From contig QNQO01000809.1 of NCBI GenBank assembly GCA_003290165.1, forward strand, positions 1 to 64,000: DNA of 64,000 nt. Reading direction: 5' to 3'. The stretch's first letter is position 1. Each line of letters opens with the position of its first letter. Of the stretch, positions 13,270 through 25,825 are shown piece by piece. The stretch is from Berberis thunbergii. Taxonomy: Eukaryota; Streptophyta; Magnoliopsida; Ranunculales; Berberidaceae. The position numbers were made by a program, and so were the translations under genes. Below the pieces are notes generated by a model. That model did not search any database, was not told the origin of the DNA, and saw only the letters and a list, made by a program, of their open reading frames with translations.

Positions 13270-13390
13270 TGAGAGACAGATCCACACCCATGTGGAAATT
13301 GTATTTAAACATCAGCCAACGTGAAACTCAAGTGAGTATTATTAACATTATTTTGAGAACTTTCTAGGATTATTTACTGTAACCCTTCAT

Positions 13391-14316
13391 TAGGGGTGGG
13401 CATCTCATCCCGCAATCCCAATCTCGTCTCGATTTTTCTGGGTCTTAATGAGATTGAATAATTTCATCCCTATCCCGTCCCGTCCCGATCTAGAATGGGA
13501 TGGGATGGGATGAAAATTTTCAATCCCGCCAATCCCGTCCCGAGCTAATTTTTTAATATTTATTATTAATATTTTTATTTATTTATTTATTTTTATTCAT
13601 ATAAACTTACAGATGACTGACAGAAACTCATTGTGTTTGTAGTGGTAACAAAAATGTTACTTCAAGAAATAAATATTCATTAAGCAAGAGAAAGATAACA
13701 GACTATTGCTTGGATTCCCAATAAAAGTGGCTCCAATTATTTAACTTACAAATATTGATAATACCCAGGTGAAGATGAAAAAAAAATTAACTCAGTAATA
13801 CATACTCAGAAGGGAACATTCAGGGGCAGAGCCAAGAATTTGAGATGCCCCGGGCTGTAAAAATATTTTTTTATAATTACAATATATGTATTGATGGTAA
13901 ACCATTATGAATATGTTAGAGCGTCACCAATAGATCTATATTTCTTCCCTAACAAAAGATGAAATGTCATTTTGTCAAGGAACTATGAATTTTGTTTCCC
14001 ACAGTAATGAAATTGTAAAATCAGTTGGGAAGTCATCACAGCGACACAATACTCTTAGTGAGTCTCATTTATCATGTCATTTTCTAAAAGTCAGCCCACT
14101 CGACTTCATTGTTAGAGGATTTAGTGGCTACCCTTATATTTGCATGTCACATCTATATCTAATTATAAGAAAGATATTTTTCACGCTCTTATATGATGAT
14201 AATCTTCGCAGCAGCCACATGCAGCACGCTTATCCCATCCCCGTCCCGATCCCATATGAACGGGATGGGATAGGGATGGGTATATCTCGTCCCATCCCGT
14301 CCCGTGCCCACCCCTA
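13391..14316. mobile_element. hAT-type non-autonomous element, copy C
   Basis: Terminal repeats TAGGGGTGGGCA ... TGCCCACCCCTA, GGGAC-rich ends, flanking 8-mers CCCTTCAT and CCCTCCAT (7 of 8). Its core, with CAGGGGCAGAGCCAAG and a block from about 13960 to 14160, is shared in inverted orientation with copy D. The CAGGGGCAGAGCC motif resembles an end of another hAT-like repeat, so a nested insertion in the common ancestor is possible. Length 926 bp. Confidence 0.88.
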
Positions 14317-15358
14317 CCCTCCATCATAATAGGCTAATTAGGGTCCGATACCAAATTGTTCAAATATTAGCGAATCCCTCACTGTTTTACAGATCATGTA
14401 GTCCTGACTGTTATAGAACGCAAGCTCCATCCACATGCGACATCCAATTTTTCATATTTCCTTAACTGCCCATCCCACGTGACTCGCATGTGTTGTGCAA
14501 AAAAACACTAAGTACCAATTCCAATTTTAACCTTGTCTACATCCAGCTGTTGAAAATAAAGTAAACATATCCTGGCCATCCAAATGATTGGTGGGGATGG
14601 ATGTCTAGGATTAATTTATTAAGTAAGATGTCTTAGCAAAATTTTATTTCTGTTAAGAGTAGATGTTGCTTTGGATAATATAGTAAGTTGTTCATGTCAG
14701 AATATAGTAAGTTGATAGGTAAATATTGACATGCATAAATATGGAGGTGTTGTATGAAGGTGGACACTCGGTATGGTATGTTTCCAAATATTCTCATTAA
14801 CACTACCCTAGCTACATGATACTTCCTAATGCTGGCATGAAGCATTAATGAACTTGCAAAAGCAAGTCATGTTTGCATAAAACTAAAGTTAGTAATTTTT
14901 TTCATATCGATGCCCATGGTATCCATACATTTATATATTTTCATGATTGTCCAACAATTACATAAGAGGTCTGATGAATAATTAGTGAAGTTAGTGAAGT
15001 ATACTTTCACTTGTATTGGATGTAGATCCAATAAGCTTCAAGGTAGGAGGAGCATTAGAATTTATGATGGTGCTTGGAGGATTACAACCGACGGGATTAT
15101 GGAAGTCATGAAGAGTACAAGAATGACATGTTTATGACATGTTGAGGCTTGATACAGAAGTTGCTAGTGTCATGAAATTGTTCACATGTGTACTTAAGTA
15201 AGATCCTGACTTGAATGTTGTGTGTTTGAATTTTATTGGGTGAAAAACAAAAAAAGAATGCCTCTTGAGAGTGAGGGGCAATTCACTGAGATGTGCAGTT
15301 GCAAGGTCGATTCACAAGGCTTCTTGAACATTTTTCTGCATATTGTTGAAATCAATTG

Positions 15359-15808
15359 ATGCCATCCGATTTATTGGATGTTAGAACCCCAACAAAGGAA
15401 GTTCCACAACCAGTAGTGTTTGAGGCTTCACAACCTGATCCTTCCCAACCTCAGCCCACACCACCAATTAATGTGAACAGGGGGAAGGAACATATGTTTA
15501 ACAACTCTAAGATGATCAAATCATGCAAAAGAAAGTTGGATGACATACTCAAGGTTGGTAATCATGAGACATTGTCTTCAAGGGATTTTATGAATACTAC
15601 ACCAAGGAAGGCACCGCAGATGCAATCTCAGGCCGCACTAGTTGCAAGAATAAGAAGTGACCATTCTGCAAGAGACTTGAAGGCAGCTGCAAGGGAGAAA
15701 GTTCGAGAATCAAGTATTATGAACACATCTCCAAGTGTACAACTTGTTATTGGTGGAGTGTTTTCATGGGTGCAGTCTCCAAGACAGTTGAGAGCAAATA
15801 GAAGATAA
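15359..15808 (+). pseudogene. unassigned open frame inside the MULE
   Basis: An uninterrupted frame of about 149 codons from ATG 15359: proline-rich N-terminus (VPQPVVFEASQPDPSQPQP), then a basic, alanine/arginine-rich part. I recognise no domain. It lies between the left terminal repeat and the transposase remnant, so it is probably part of the decayed MULE ORF or captured sequence. Function unknown. Confidence 0.3.
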
Positions 15809-15959
15809 GATATTAGAGAAAGTTGCAATTTATTAGTAATTACCAAGTCTATGGCAAAAAGAAGAATGACAAAAACAAGTAATGGTGGTGTAATACCACT
15901 ACCACCACCGCCATAAGTTCAAACATCACATCCACTATCTGTTGTTAAGCCACACTCAC

Positions 15960-17140
15960 TTTATGTTTGACGGGCATAAAGGTTTAATCCAAACAGTGCA
16001 AAAGATTTTCCCTTGGTGCTAACCAGGTTATGTTTTAGGCATGTGATACAAAACTTTAAGAAGACTTTTAAGGCTACGCATTTGGTGAAGTCTGCATGGA
16101 ATGCTTCCAATGCTTTCAAAAAGTCAAGGTTCAAGCATGCCATGGATAAGTTGGTCAATGAAGCACCCAAAGCAACTAAACGGTTGAACAACATTCCTAC
16201 AGAACAATAGGCCACTTCACACTTTGACTGTTCTTCAAAGTGTGAGTTCAACCAAAATAACTTCTTAGATTGCCTTACAAGTTGATCATTGAGTTGAGGG
16301 ACAAACCATTGATTACTTTCTTGACCACCTAACATGATCAATTGATGGAGAAGCTTTATGACAAAAGGAACCTAGCTAAGACATGAGACCAAAATGGTTT
16401 AGTCCCTAGGGATGCAAGAACTATTAAGAAGCTTGAAGATGATGTGAGGCATTTTATTGTGCATTGATCAAATGACAGTGAGTTTTCTGTAAGTGGCCAA
16501 TGGTAATAGAATGTGGGCTTGAGATTGAAGACATGTACTTGTTGTGTTTGGGATGTGACTTGGCTCCATATGTACATGGTGTTACCTCATTACTCCATAT
16601 GAGAGAACCAATAATTGTGAAAGTTGTTATGTTTTTATTTTGTTGTTATTTGTAATAGTTCATAATTGATTAGTCATTGATATGTTATTTAATTTGTTTC
16701 TATTGCAATGAATACCACATGGTCAGGACATATGATAAAGCTTATGAGGAGTCTATAAGGCTAATACTATGCCTTGATATAAATTTGCAGTCTCAGTATG
16801 TGGTTTTCCACCATCCATTGAAGAAACTACCTAGTAAGCCTAAGAAATAAATGAGGAGAAACCCACTGCAGATGATAAGTTGACAAGGAAGTGTAGTACG
16901 TGTAGGCAAGCTGGACATAATACTAGATCATGTAAGGCTCCTACCATGACTGCAACTATTGTCCTGTCTAAGGCAACAAGTTCTCAACCACCACCACCAT
17001 CATTTCAAGCACCACCACACCACTACCACTACCATGTCAGCCACCACCACCTTTACTTCAAGCACCACCACTGCCATGTCAACCACCACCACCTACGTAT
17101 CAACCAACAACAACATCTCAACCTCCATCATCCATGACGC
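15960..17140 (+). pseudogene. MULE transposase remnant (catalytic C-terminal part and zinc knuckle)
   Basis: The pieces in order fit a MURA-like transposase. FDGHKGLIQTVQKIFP comes first, then, after a frameshift near 16012, RLCFRHVIQNFKKTFK and a helical stretch ending RLNNIPTEQ. ATSHFDCSSKCEFNQNNF follows after a stop in the place of a usual Trp. A SWIM-like C-x-C motif with TCTCC spacing lies near 16530-16560, and a CCHC knuckle (CSTCRQAGHNTRSC) at about 16890. Several stops and shifts make it non-functional. The N-terminal DDE part was not recognised. A CCACCA-rich low-complexity tail follows the knuckle. Confidence 0.75.
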
Positions 17141-18123
17141 CTATTAGACAAGGGAGTAGTAATTACATGTCAAAATATCAAGCATTTTGTTGCAGGACTA
17201 ATACGTGGCCAAAGAGCAAGAAAACTGCTTTGCTTCTGTTCGGACCACCATGGAAGTATGGATGGGTAATCATGACCACTTAACTTATTACTAACAAAAT
17301 AGATTTCTAAAACTTGTCAATTTTTTGTACGATGTGAAGTGCCTCACCTTCTTTTGATGATATTACATGGCTAAAAGTTTGAAACTAGTATGCTTTGTAC
17401 AATGGACCACTTCACTTCTTTTAGATAAGGTTGTTAATGGTACTTGTACGGTTTGATTCAAGTGATTGCAGCTATAGTTGTGACTGCAGATTGATATACA
17501 TTTATTTTGTCAGAGTGTGGTTTGTTGTTTAATTGCTATGGTGTTGAAATACATTTGTTATGTCAAAGTGTTGTATATTGCAAGTTGATATACACTTATT
17601 ATGTCAAGGTATGTGGTTTGCTATTTAGTTACTATGATTTGGTGTTAGATGTGTTAGCTAGTGCTATAATGTTTATTGTTATGTTTGCAGTCAATTTGTG
17701 AGTTGCTATGGTTGTTGTTGCTATAGTTGTTACTACAGGTTGACATACTTGTCAATGTAAATCAATTGTTGAATGATAACAAATGAAAACATAATTTGCT
17801 TGATAGTACCTTCATTACACATAGGGATAGATGGAAATGAAAACAATCCAATTAGATGGAGAACATATATAGGCATATAACTAAACAAACTATTATTTAA
17901 TGACAGATTTCCAAGCACATAACAAAGGTCAGACAGTTTGATCTCAAAGGTGAGCTTCTTTTCACCGTTCTTCTCTCCATATTCAATCCATCAAAAATCT
18001 TTGTTCCATTTCCCACATGCCACACACTTCTTTCCTTTAATGTCAGACTCGATTGAAGTACCAATATCTTTCATGCCATCACAACCCAAATTGAGGCATG
18101 GAGTTCATACCCATAAGCAATCC

Positions 18124-18347
18124 TCATCCAATTGTTCGAGTCATACACTTGAAACAAACACCATTTGAAGATGATGAACCGAATTGTGACCTTGAAACTT
18201 GACATAAGGGATTGAATGGGTTGTTCGGATTGCTCACCATGGCATTGTCAAGCCACCAAAACCCCTTGCAATTAGAATCCAAGCATCTCAAGAACTTTTT
18301 CCCATTGTTATTTTCCTTGTTCACAACTCAAACTTTACGAATGTGCC
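18124..18347 (-). pseudogene. possible GRF-type zinc-finger ORF, split by a hAT insertion
   Basis: The minus-strand frame holds GKKFLRCLDSNCKGFWWLD, which fits the G-R/K-x-F...C...C-x-F-x-W-x-D core of GRF zinc fingers. The upstream side ends at the hAT insertion (18348-18940). Beyond it, minus-strand sequence at 18949-19010 contains C-x2-C-like codons that may be the missing part. It is convergent to the transposase inside the MULE. The match is short, so the assignment is tentative. Confidence 0.35.
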
Positions 18348-18940
18348 TATGGGTGTTAATCGGTTTGGTCGGTCCGAAATCTGACCAGATTTGAACCAAA
18401 CCGAACTTGTGATTTGGTTTTCGATTCAGTTTTGTAATTTTTCAAAAATAAAACCGAACCTTTTTTTTTCCACAACGTGATCATATATTGCAAATGCCTG
18501 CCCATTTTGCAGAACCAATCGTTTCTGAATTGTGCAAATGTTTGCCTATTAGATGAAATGATGAATAGAACAAGTCAACAAGCAATCCATCTAGACATCC
18601 ACTATGTAATAGAATCCACCTTGCTTAACACAAATAAACAAGAAAACAAAATGCTGCATGAAAATCCAAAAGCTAACATAGTTAACAAGTTCTCTATGCT
18701 CTTCCATGAAACAAATTAGAAATTCGCCTACACCAAAATACAAACATAGCATGTGCAAGGGTAACTGGGGAAAAAAATATTTAGGTTTTGTGCTTATGCG
18801 AGGGTAATTGGAGAAAAATTATACAAATGACTCGTACACAATTCGATTCGGTTTGATTTTGGTCATTCAGTTTTAATTTTTTTCTATTCGATTTGGTTCG
18901 ACCAATTCGATTGGTTTTTATTAACCAGTTAACACCTCTA
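18348..18940. mobile_element. second-family hAT-like MITE nested in the MULE
   Basis: Ends TATGGGTGTTAATCGGTT and, as reverse complement of the right end, TAGAGGTGTTAACTGGTT. Flanking 8-mers AATGTGCC and AATGTGGC match at 7 of 8. Subterminal stretches are rich in CGGTTTGGTT-like motifs. Length 593 bp, non-coding. Confidence 0.8.
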
Positions 18941-19690
18941 AATGTGGCCACAGCTTGGCATTAGGACCGCCATATGAGTACAATCATCACAAATTTGGCA
19001 AACACGGTCACAAGCACATTGAAAATAACATACAAAAATTAGAATAACATCCCCATTGTTAATATATTTATAGAAAATACACTTTCACTATTATAAATAA
19101 ATCAGTGTTACCCCCAATTTTCTATCATTGATGCCAACTGTTTCTAATGGCAAGTAGCTTGCAAATATCACTTCAAAACTCAAAATATGACAATTCAAAA
19201 TGACTATAAATGGTTTCGAACATTACCTTCATACATAGGCATGATTTCTGACCGCCTCCCATTTTCAACAAAAGGGTATTGTTGTCACTGTAGGTATGCT
19301 GGAGTTTGTAGGTATGCTGGAGTTTTGAAATATTGCGGTTGTGATTGTGACTGAGGATTGGTAGAATGAGAGCTATAAATAGAGGTTTGATGACAAGTAA
19401 TGGGAGGAAACTAATGACCAATAGTCATCATGACTTGGGTCCAAATTAGCCGTTGGGGTAGAAGGGTATTTTGGGTCTTGGAAGTTCACTAGCTAGAAAA
19501 TTGGATGTGGAGTGAGTACTCTAATTTCCACAATACATGCAAGTCACGTGGGATGGTAGTTCAAAAAATACGAAATTTTGGATGGCACATGTGCATCGGA
19601 CACATGTTTTATAACAACTGTAGCAACATGATCTGCTCAGACATAAAAGTAGGGAATCCACTAATATTTGAACAATTTAGTGTCGGTTGA

Positions 19691-21651
19691 GCTATTATGG
19701 TCGCGCGCGCGGGGGAGTGGGGGATACTAGATAACCCAATTTTTTATTAGTTGCAGTGAAATTTTCATCGGAAATTAAATGTCAATTTGACTACACATGA
19801 AAAACCATACGAAAGTCATCAGCTAAGTCTTGTTTCGAGGGGTTTGAAGTCGCTAATGGTGTATTCAACATGCCAAACCATACCACCAAAACTGAATTTT
19901 GATCGAGGACACAGGTCCTCAAACGCCATGGAGGGAAACAAATAAAATAAAAAGGTCCTAAACCTTGTTCTCTGAGGTTTGAGGCATAAAGTTAAATCCC
20001 CAAAACAGAGGCAAAGACATCAACCAACTCGTCTGAAATGCTCTGAAAGAAAACCAAACTCTGTAGCAAGCAACGATTCCATCCTCTTTTATCAGCATAA
20101 CAGAATCATAGCCCGCCAAACAGTCGGTAACTCTCATGTCACACTAAACATATCTGTACCCTTTCTTACATGTATAACAATGTCTGATACTCTTTTATGT
20201 CTGGTAACTAATGCCAAACCCACTTCTCAATAACCACAATCTGGTTAGTTAAATACAGAAAGCCAATAAACTGGATAATTAAGTTTGAACAATCAAGAGG
20301 AAAAAAACACTATACGATTAAAGCAAATAACTACTAAAAGAAATGTCTCATTAGAATCTGCAGTAACTGCACTGCAATTCAAATCCACCAAGGTTAGAGA
20401 TCTATTTTGAGGGATGAAAAGGCTTCAAAATTGTTACTTCCACACATCCTTCAATACAACTTTTTGAATCCTACAATTTGTACACTAAAACAATACACCC
20501 TGATCCTAACTAAATCCCACAAGAAATTCCTTCTGGCAGACAAAGGACCAATATATAAAAAAATCAACACAACGAACAAGAAAAGTGGAAAGTTGAAATG
20601 TTAAGAAGCTACCATGTACATGATCCCGAAGTAGCCATCAATTCATTCCACCTGAACCAGATGTTCACACAGTATTAACCCTTCATTGATCTTCACTGAA
20701 AGGGTCTCTATTTTTTCGGACAACATAATTTCCTTCCAAACTCCTAAAACATCTCCTCTTAAGTTCAAATCGTATACTTCACAAGATAGAAAAAGGGATT
20801 AAACCAGATGTAAACAATGAACTCCTCCAATATCTTAACAAAATCTGAAAATGTAACTTTGGGTACAGGGTGGGGGGAATAGCGAGAGGGTGAAACAAAA
20901 TCTTGGTAAAAGTAATGATCAACGTACTCTTTAAATATAAAATTCAAACAGATTCTTGATCCACATATTAAGTGAAAAATTTGTGAGTTAACATGTAAAG
21001 GATAAGAATCTTCTTCAAGGTGTGAGGATTCTAGACTTAGCAGTGTGGAAAATCAAACAATATAGGCAGTGAAAAGATGTATACTCGAGCTGAAAAAAGT
21101 TCTCTGGTAGAGTTAGTCTCCAAACAAGAAAGAAATCACATTGGAACTCAATGTGCATGAAGACCTGTCCCACAGCACGAGGCCAAGGCCTTTGAGATCT
21201 CTTCATCATCAAAGTTCCTCTCCACATATATTCCTTGAGCTCCTTCAAGATATAACCATCTCTCCAATAAAAGGGTTTGAAGAACATCAACGTGGTTTTC
21301 AATTACCGACCCATACCAATCAATCTCCCAACAAATCTTTCATTCTTACATCCATAAAGCTAAATCCCTCCACAAGATAACTTTTCCCGGATCATGACTT
21401 ATTAGATCATAAATAACCATATTTCTTTTGTTGCGCAGGGAGGAGGGGACTTGGAACCATAAATACCTCTTCATATGGTTTCAACCATCTGCCACAAGTC
21501 CTACCCATAATCTTAAGACAAGATTGTGTCAAAATTGATCAAAACGCACTAGAACGAACAGGTTGCAGAACATAACAAATAAAAAATATGCATGTATAGA
21601 TGTTTCACCTAAATCTCACCAAGGAATTAAAGCCACAGCTTTCCCCACTCT
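19691..21651. other. intergenic DNA, no gene recognised
   Basis: Starts with a CG-rich tract (TCGCGCGCGCGGGGG near 19701), then ordinary AT-rich sequence. Short frames on both strands lack recognisable domains or codon structure. Confidence 0.45.
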
Positions 21652-22660
21652 CCTCACCTAAATATTCTTCATATACCTCCCACAGCAAATGACAAGGGTA
21701 TGATTGGCCATTGCAACACCAATCATCCTTTGCTACACTTGACAAGGAAATTATGGTTTCATTCTCGCCCCCTCCTCACCTAAATATTCTTCACGCAAAG
21801 TAAAATATGAATACTTCTTGATGAGACATCAAACAGTCATCACAGTCATACAAGTGACATGGACTAACCTTAGCATGTAAAGGCTTCAATGCAGTCCTAC
21901 GCGCAAACTATTGTTCAGCCCGTAAGTCAGGCGCCCTGGCCCAAGACGCGCCAGCCTTAGAGGCACCGGTCTTAAGGCTTGGCCTAGGACAATAAGGCCC
22001 GAACAACGAATCTCAGAGTTGTCACAGGACCGAAATCAACTCTAGTCCAATCAAGCATTGGGTCCTAAACAAAACCAAGTGCCGAAGCACTAAGTCATGC
22101 ACAGGTGAGATCTTATGCGAGATCTTGGGAAGGGAATATTCGCTATAAGAATCGGTGAAAGAAGAAATGTACATATACACACTGCAATTTACATACAATC
22201 TTCACTCTTCCTTAAATTGATATTTGATATAAGCATTGGAGTGCCTTCGGACGCCACAACGGTGGTCCCTAACTTAACTGTTGCTCCTTAATGCAGGTTT
22301 GATACCATTGGGATCAGCAAGGACAGATTTGAACTAATCACTTCCCAAACCAAAATGACAGGGGCAAGCTTTACCATTACAATTGTAGTCAGGTCTTTGA
22401 TAGACTTCTCAGGGAACCCTCTCCTCACCCAAATATTCTCACGCAAAGTAAAATACAGACTACTTCCTGGGAACAGTGACAGGTGCAAGCTTTGTCATTG
22501 CAACAGCAGTCATGCTTTTGCTAAGTTTGACAGACCCCCCCCCCCAGACACGCGCGCACCCCACCACCGCCTAAATGCACTCCACGCAAAGTAAAATATA
22601 GAATACCTCCCAAGATAAACGACAAGGGAACAGTCACACCTTCACTACACTTGCAAGCAA
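21652..22660. repeat. degenerate tandem repeat array interrupted by an LTR fragment
   Basis: Units of about 125-140 bp are marked by CTCACCTAAATATTCTTC or CACGCAAAGTAAAATA, followed by a GACAAGGG / CATTGCAACA-type block. Marks occur near 21652, 21774, 22425 and 22562. The array is split at about 21905-22295 by LTR-like sequence. A C-run and CG-rich strip lie near 22531-22560. Confidence 0.6.
21905..22295 (+). mobile_element. Ty3/gypsy LTR fragment
   Basis: GC-rich sequence ending in ATAAGCATTGGAGTGCC, then GACGCCACAACGGTGGTCC. This matches the 3' part of the Tat-like LTR at 47425-47460 (TTAGCATCGGAGTGTCATC, CACCACAATGGTGG). No internal region or second LTR is nearby, so it is a solo or truncated LTR. 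Confidence 0.6.
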
Positions 22661-22759
22661 GCAGATGCCAAAATGGGATAAACTATACAATGCATCAGGT
22701 CACACCATTACTTCATTTGAAATTCATGGCAAAAGGAAAGAATAAGTTTAACACTAACA

Positions 22760-23350
22760 ATTTTTATTTATTTTCTTTTATCAATCAGAAGAAGACTTTC
22801 ATTAAGATGGAATGAACAAAAGGTCAGCAACTGGGAAAATCAGAGAATAAAGAAAAAAAGAAAACAAGAATAAAATCAAAGCAGATGTACTCTAGTAATG
22901 AAAAGACCCCCAAATCCAAGTAAACATGAAATTGTCAAACATCCTCTTTCTTACAACTTTTGCAATAGAAGCCATGTGCCACATGATATACTTACTCTGT
23001 AGGAGAATGTAACAAACAGATTTTGATACTTGTATGAAAACACATGTATTGCGCTCCTTCCAAAGTATGGCATGCACAACTCTCTCCCATAACCATCTAC
23101 CCATCTAATGAGACATGAGTCCATTCGGTTTTGAGATGCCAAAATCTACCATATTATCTTGCAAAAGACCAATGGAGAAAAAGGTATTCGATCAATTTGT
23201 CATGGTAGTTGCATATTATGCATCTCACTTCACTTGGATGCAATTGACCAAAATATCCCTTGTCACTGTTTTACCAAGCATGTTAAGCACACACAGCAAA
23301 ATCCCTCTAATCCAGATTCACTTTAAAGCAATTCCTACACCCATTTAATT
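22760..23350 (-). pseudogene. 5'-truncated LINE ORF2 tail (zinc-binding reverse-transcriptase region)
   Basis: On the minus strand, decayed frames read LGKTVTRDILV and then LLQDNMVDF-type residues, followed by WERVVHAILWKERNTCVF. This is the order of the zf-RVT domain at the end of plant LINE ORF2. Stops and frameshifts are frequent. The 3' end (TGATAAAAGAAAATAAAT on the minus strand near 22770) looks like a decayed poly(A)-type LINE tail. Confidence 0.55.
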
Positions 23351-25825
23351 CTCATTTTGAGAGTTCCTCATAGAAAGAACATAGAACTTCAAGATTTGAA
23401 CAAGGTTGTATGATGACCTCCTAGAGTGCGATCTTAGAACTCATGAAGAATATTGTTCCAAGTATATCACTTCTCTCATCAATACGCTAATTCATAACAA
23501 AAGCCCCATAATAAATTCGTCTCCCAAAAGACAGAGATCCATTTGATGACAACAACTCAATGATCTAGAAAAGAAGATTCTTTGACAACCTAACCCGACC
23601 AACATGGCTTTTTTTTGGGTTGAAAACATAGGTTTAAGGTCGCCAATTTCATTGACATCGTTGAGGAAGTTCTAGTATTGCTGCAAGTAGCCATCTTATT
23701 AGGAATCTTTAGCTGTTCTAACCATATACTAGCATTTTTATTTTTCTTTAATATCGACTGAAAATAGTAATATAGAAAATAGAAAATAGCAAATCGAACA
23801 AGTCATCATATACAAAGAAATTAGGTATAGTCAAACCATCAAGAAGACAATGCAAAGTCCCATTGAAAAACAAAACCCTCAAAACCTAACCTATGTAACA
23901 AAACAATGGATCCTACAAATTATGGGATCATATATTAGCACCACCTTTTTTTATCATGCCCCCCACATAAATAAATTAAATAACCATAGTTGGTTTTTAT
24001 CACAAACACCACCACAAAGTCATAATTTGGTCATTCATTAATTTTATTTTATCGCTTCACCACAAGTCGTTTTTCTGCCCTTTATTTTTCTCTTACTTCA
24101 ACACGAGTTTATATTCTTCAACCTCTGACAAACCATATTTTGATGAATAGATCAACAACGAAAAAATAATATATATATATATTTTAAATCTTACAAAATC
24201 ATCTAACATCGTTGGACCTATCTCATACCGATACTTTACTTGAAACTAAATCTATATCACTTCTTTAGTTAATCAGCAAAGGTGGGTAAGGAGGAGGGGG
24301 TCCTTTGATTTTGGGTTCAATTAAGGGGGTAAGGAGGAGGGGGGTCCTTTGATTTTGGGTTCAATTAAGGATTTGGGGTTTCTAGTATAATTTAGTAAAA
24401 AATTGGAATTTCGGAATATTTTTGAAATTGGTTGATTGGGGCATATTGGAATTTGTTTGAAGAAATTTTAGAAAATACGAGTAAGCTCAAACGAAAAGGA
24501 GGTGGTGGTGGTTTTATCATGCTAAAATGTTGAAAATTTGCATTTCAAGCATCATTCATGTTTTGAATGTATCAAAAGCTTAGCAATGTGTAATTACAGT
24601 ATGTAGCTTAGTATGTAACTTAGAAATGTTTGCTGTAATTTAATAATTTATTTTTGAAGTGATTGATAATAATGAGGCGAAGGGCATTTGATGGTATTTT
24701 GGCTATGATTTCAAAGGGAATGTACAACATCTTGAGTTTATTGTCTTCAACAAGATCTAGCCTATGCTATAATGACATGTTTGGTGAACCACTATCAGAT
24801 GGTCGTTAAAATTATTACATGATTTGGTAATATTTAATGCGGAAAATCTACCATTTCATTTCGTTGTTGTTCTATTTCATAGAATTATGCTTTATTGATT
24901 TGCATTAGAAAGAAGTGAAGAATATGGACTTGCCGATAGTTGATCATGTTATGACTTTGTGGTAGTGTTTGTGATAATAACAAACTAATGATTATTTGTT
25001 CAAGGTATTAGCCTCCAACAAATCTACTCTCCAAAACAGATCATTTAGACTTGAAAGTATAAACACAAAACAAACAATTCCTCATATTTCTCATTACCAA
25101 CAAAGATTCATCCACATCGAATCAAGTAGTTCTAGTCACAAAGGTTTCTTATCACCAAATGTATTCCCAACTTTCAGCCAGTCTTGTGGGGTTGTAAGCG
25201 GTATTCGTGACAAAGGGACTGGTCAGACCTCAGCCGCCATTGCTCTTTGATAAAATATGGTCATTCAACCAAAATATCCCAATTCAGAAGTGACAAGGAT
25301 AGCATATACTACAACACTGCCTCCTAAAAAAGATGAACTTTTTTATGACTTCAATCTGCAACTCCTCTCATTTCACACTAACAACAAATGTTTGCAAAGA
25401 GTCGATCAACTTCGCAAACTGGAATCCCAAACTGGAATCCCACATTCAGATTCAGAAACTAGGACATAAAACCCACTCAAGTACAATGGCTAGTGATACC
25501 CTAAATCCCGCTGTATTTGTTGTCGTCAGATCTTTCATATATATAATTTTTCCTTCTATCATCATCTTATATTATTCTTTTACTCTTCAGAGGTTTTTTG
25601 TATCCTTTAGTGATCAACTCCTCATTCTTCTACTCTGACAACTATACTCTGGAGTCTTGACATCTAATATAGATCATATAAATGCATAATTACGTTATAA
25701 CTTGAAGGTAAAAGTGTGAGTTGGCAGAAATAAATGAAGAATAATTTACTGAGTATGACTTCTAGGTCATAAAGTTATCAATAATTAGCTTACTCAGATA
25801 TTCATACGGATTTTCAGGTTCCATC
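23351..25825. other. AT-rich intergenic DNA, no gene recognised
   Basis: No supported gene. A 43-44 bp unit (GGGTAAGGAGGAGGGGG through CAATTAAGG) is duplicated in tandem at 24284-24370. A few short frames near 24660-24780 and 25000-25250 have no recognisable domain. Confidence 0.4.
24284..24370. repeat. 44-bp direct tandem duplication
   Basis: Two adjacent copies of GGGTAAGGAGGAGGGGG + TCCTTTGATTTTGGGTTC + AATTAAGG, almost identical, suggesting a recent event. Confidence 0.85.

Larger units (their letters stand above)
14341..19690 (+). mobile_element. Mutator-like element (MULE) with long terminal inverted repeats
   Basis: About 190 bp at 14341-14530 is found again as reverse complement at 19500-19690. 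Shared blocks include AAATTGTTCAAATATTAG, CAGATCATGT and CATCCCACGTGACT. Inside are a decayed MULE transposase (15960-17140, plus strand), a possible GRF-type zinc-finger ORF (minus strand) and a nested hAT element. The flanking 9-mers (GGCTAATTA and AGCTATTAT) do not form a clean duplication, so the outer few bases are uncertain. About 5.35 kb, inactive. Confidence 0.8.

Noticed and set aside
16959..17147. His- and Thr-rich frames after the MULE zinc knuckle
   Set aside because: CCACCA repeats; not a separate protein.
21015..21380. Overlapping frames of 79 and 95 codons
   Set aside because: No domain, no splice support, opposite strands open at the same place; left out as chance.
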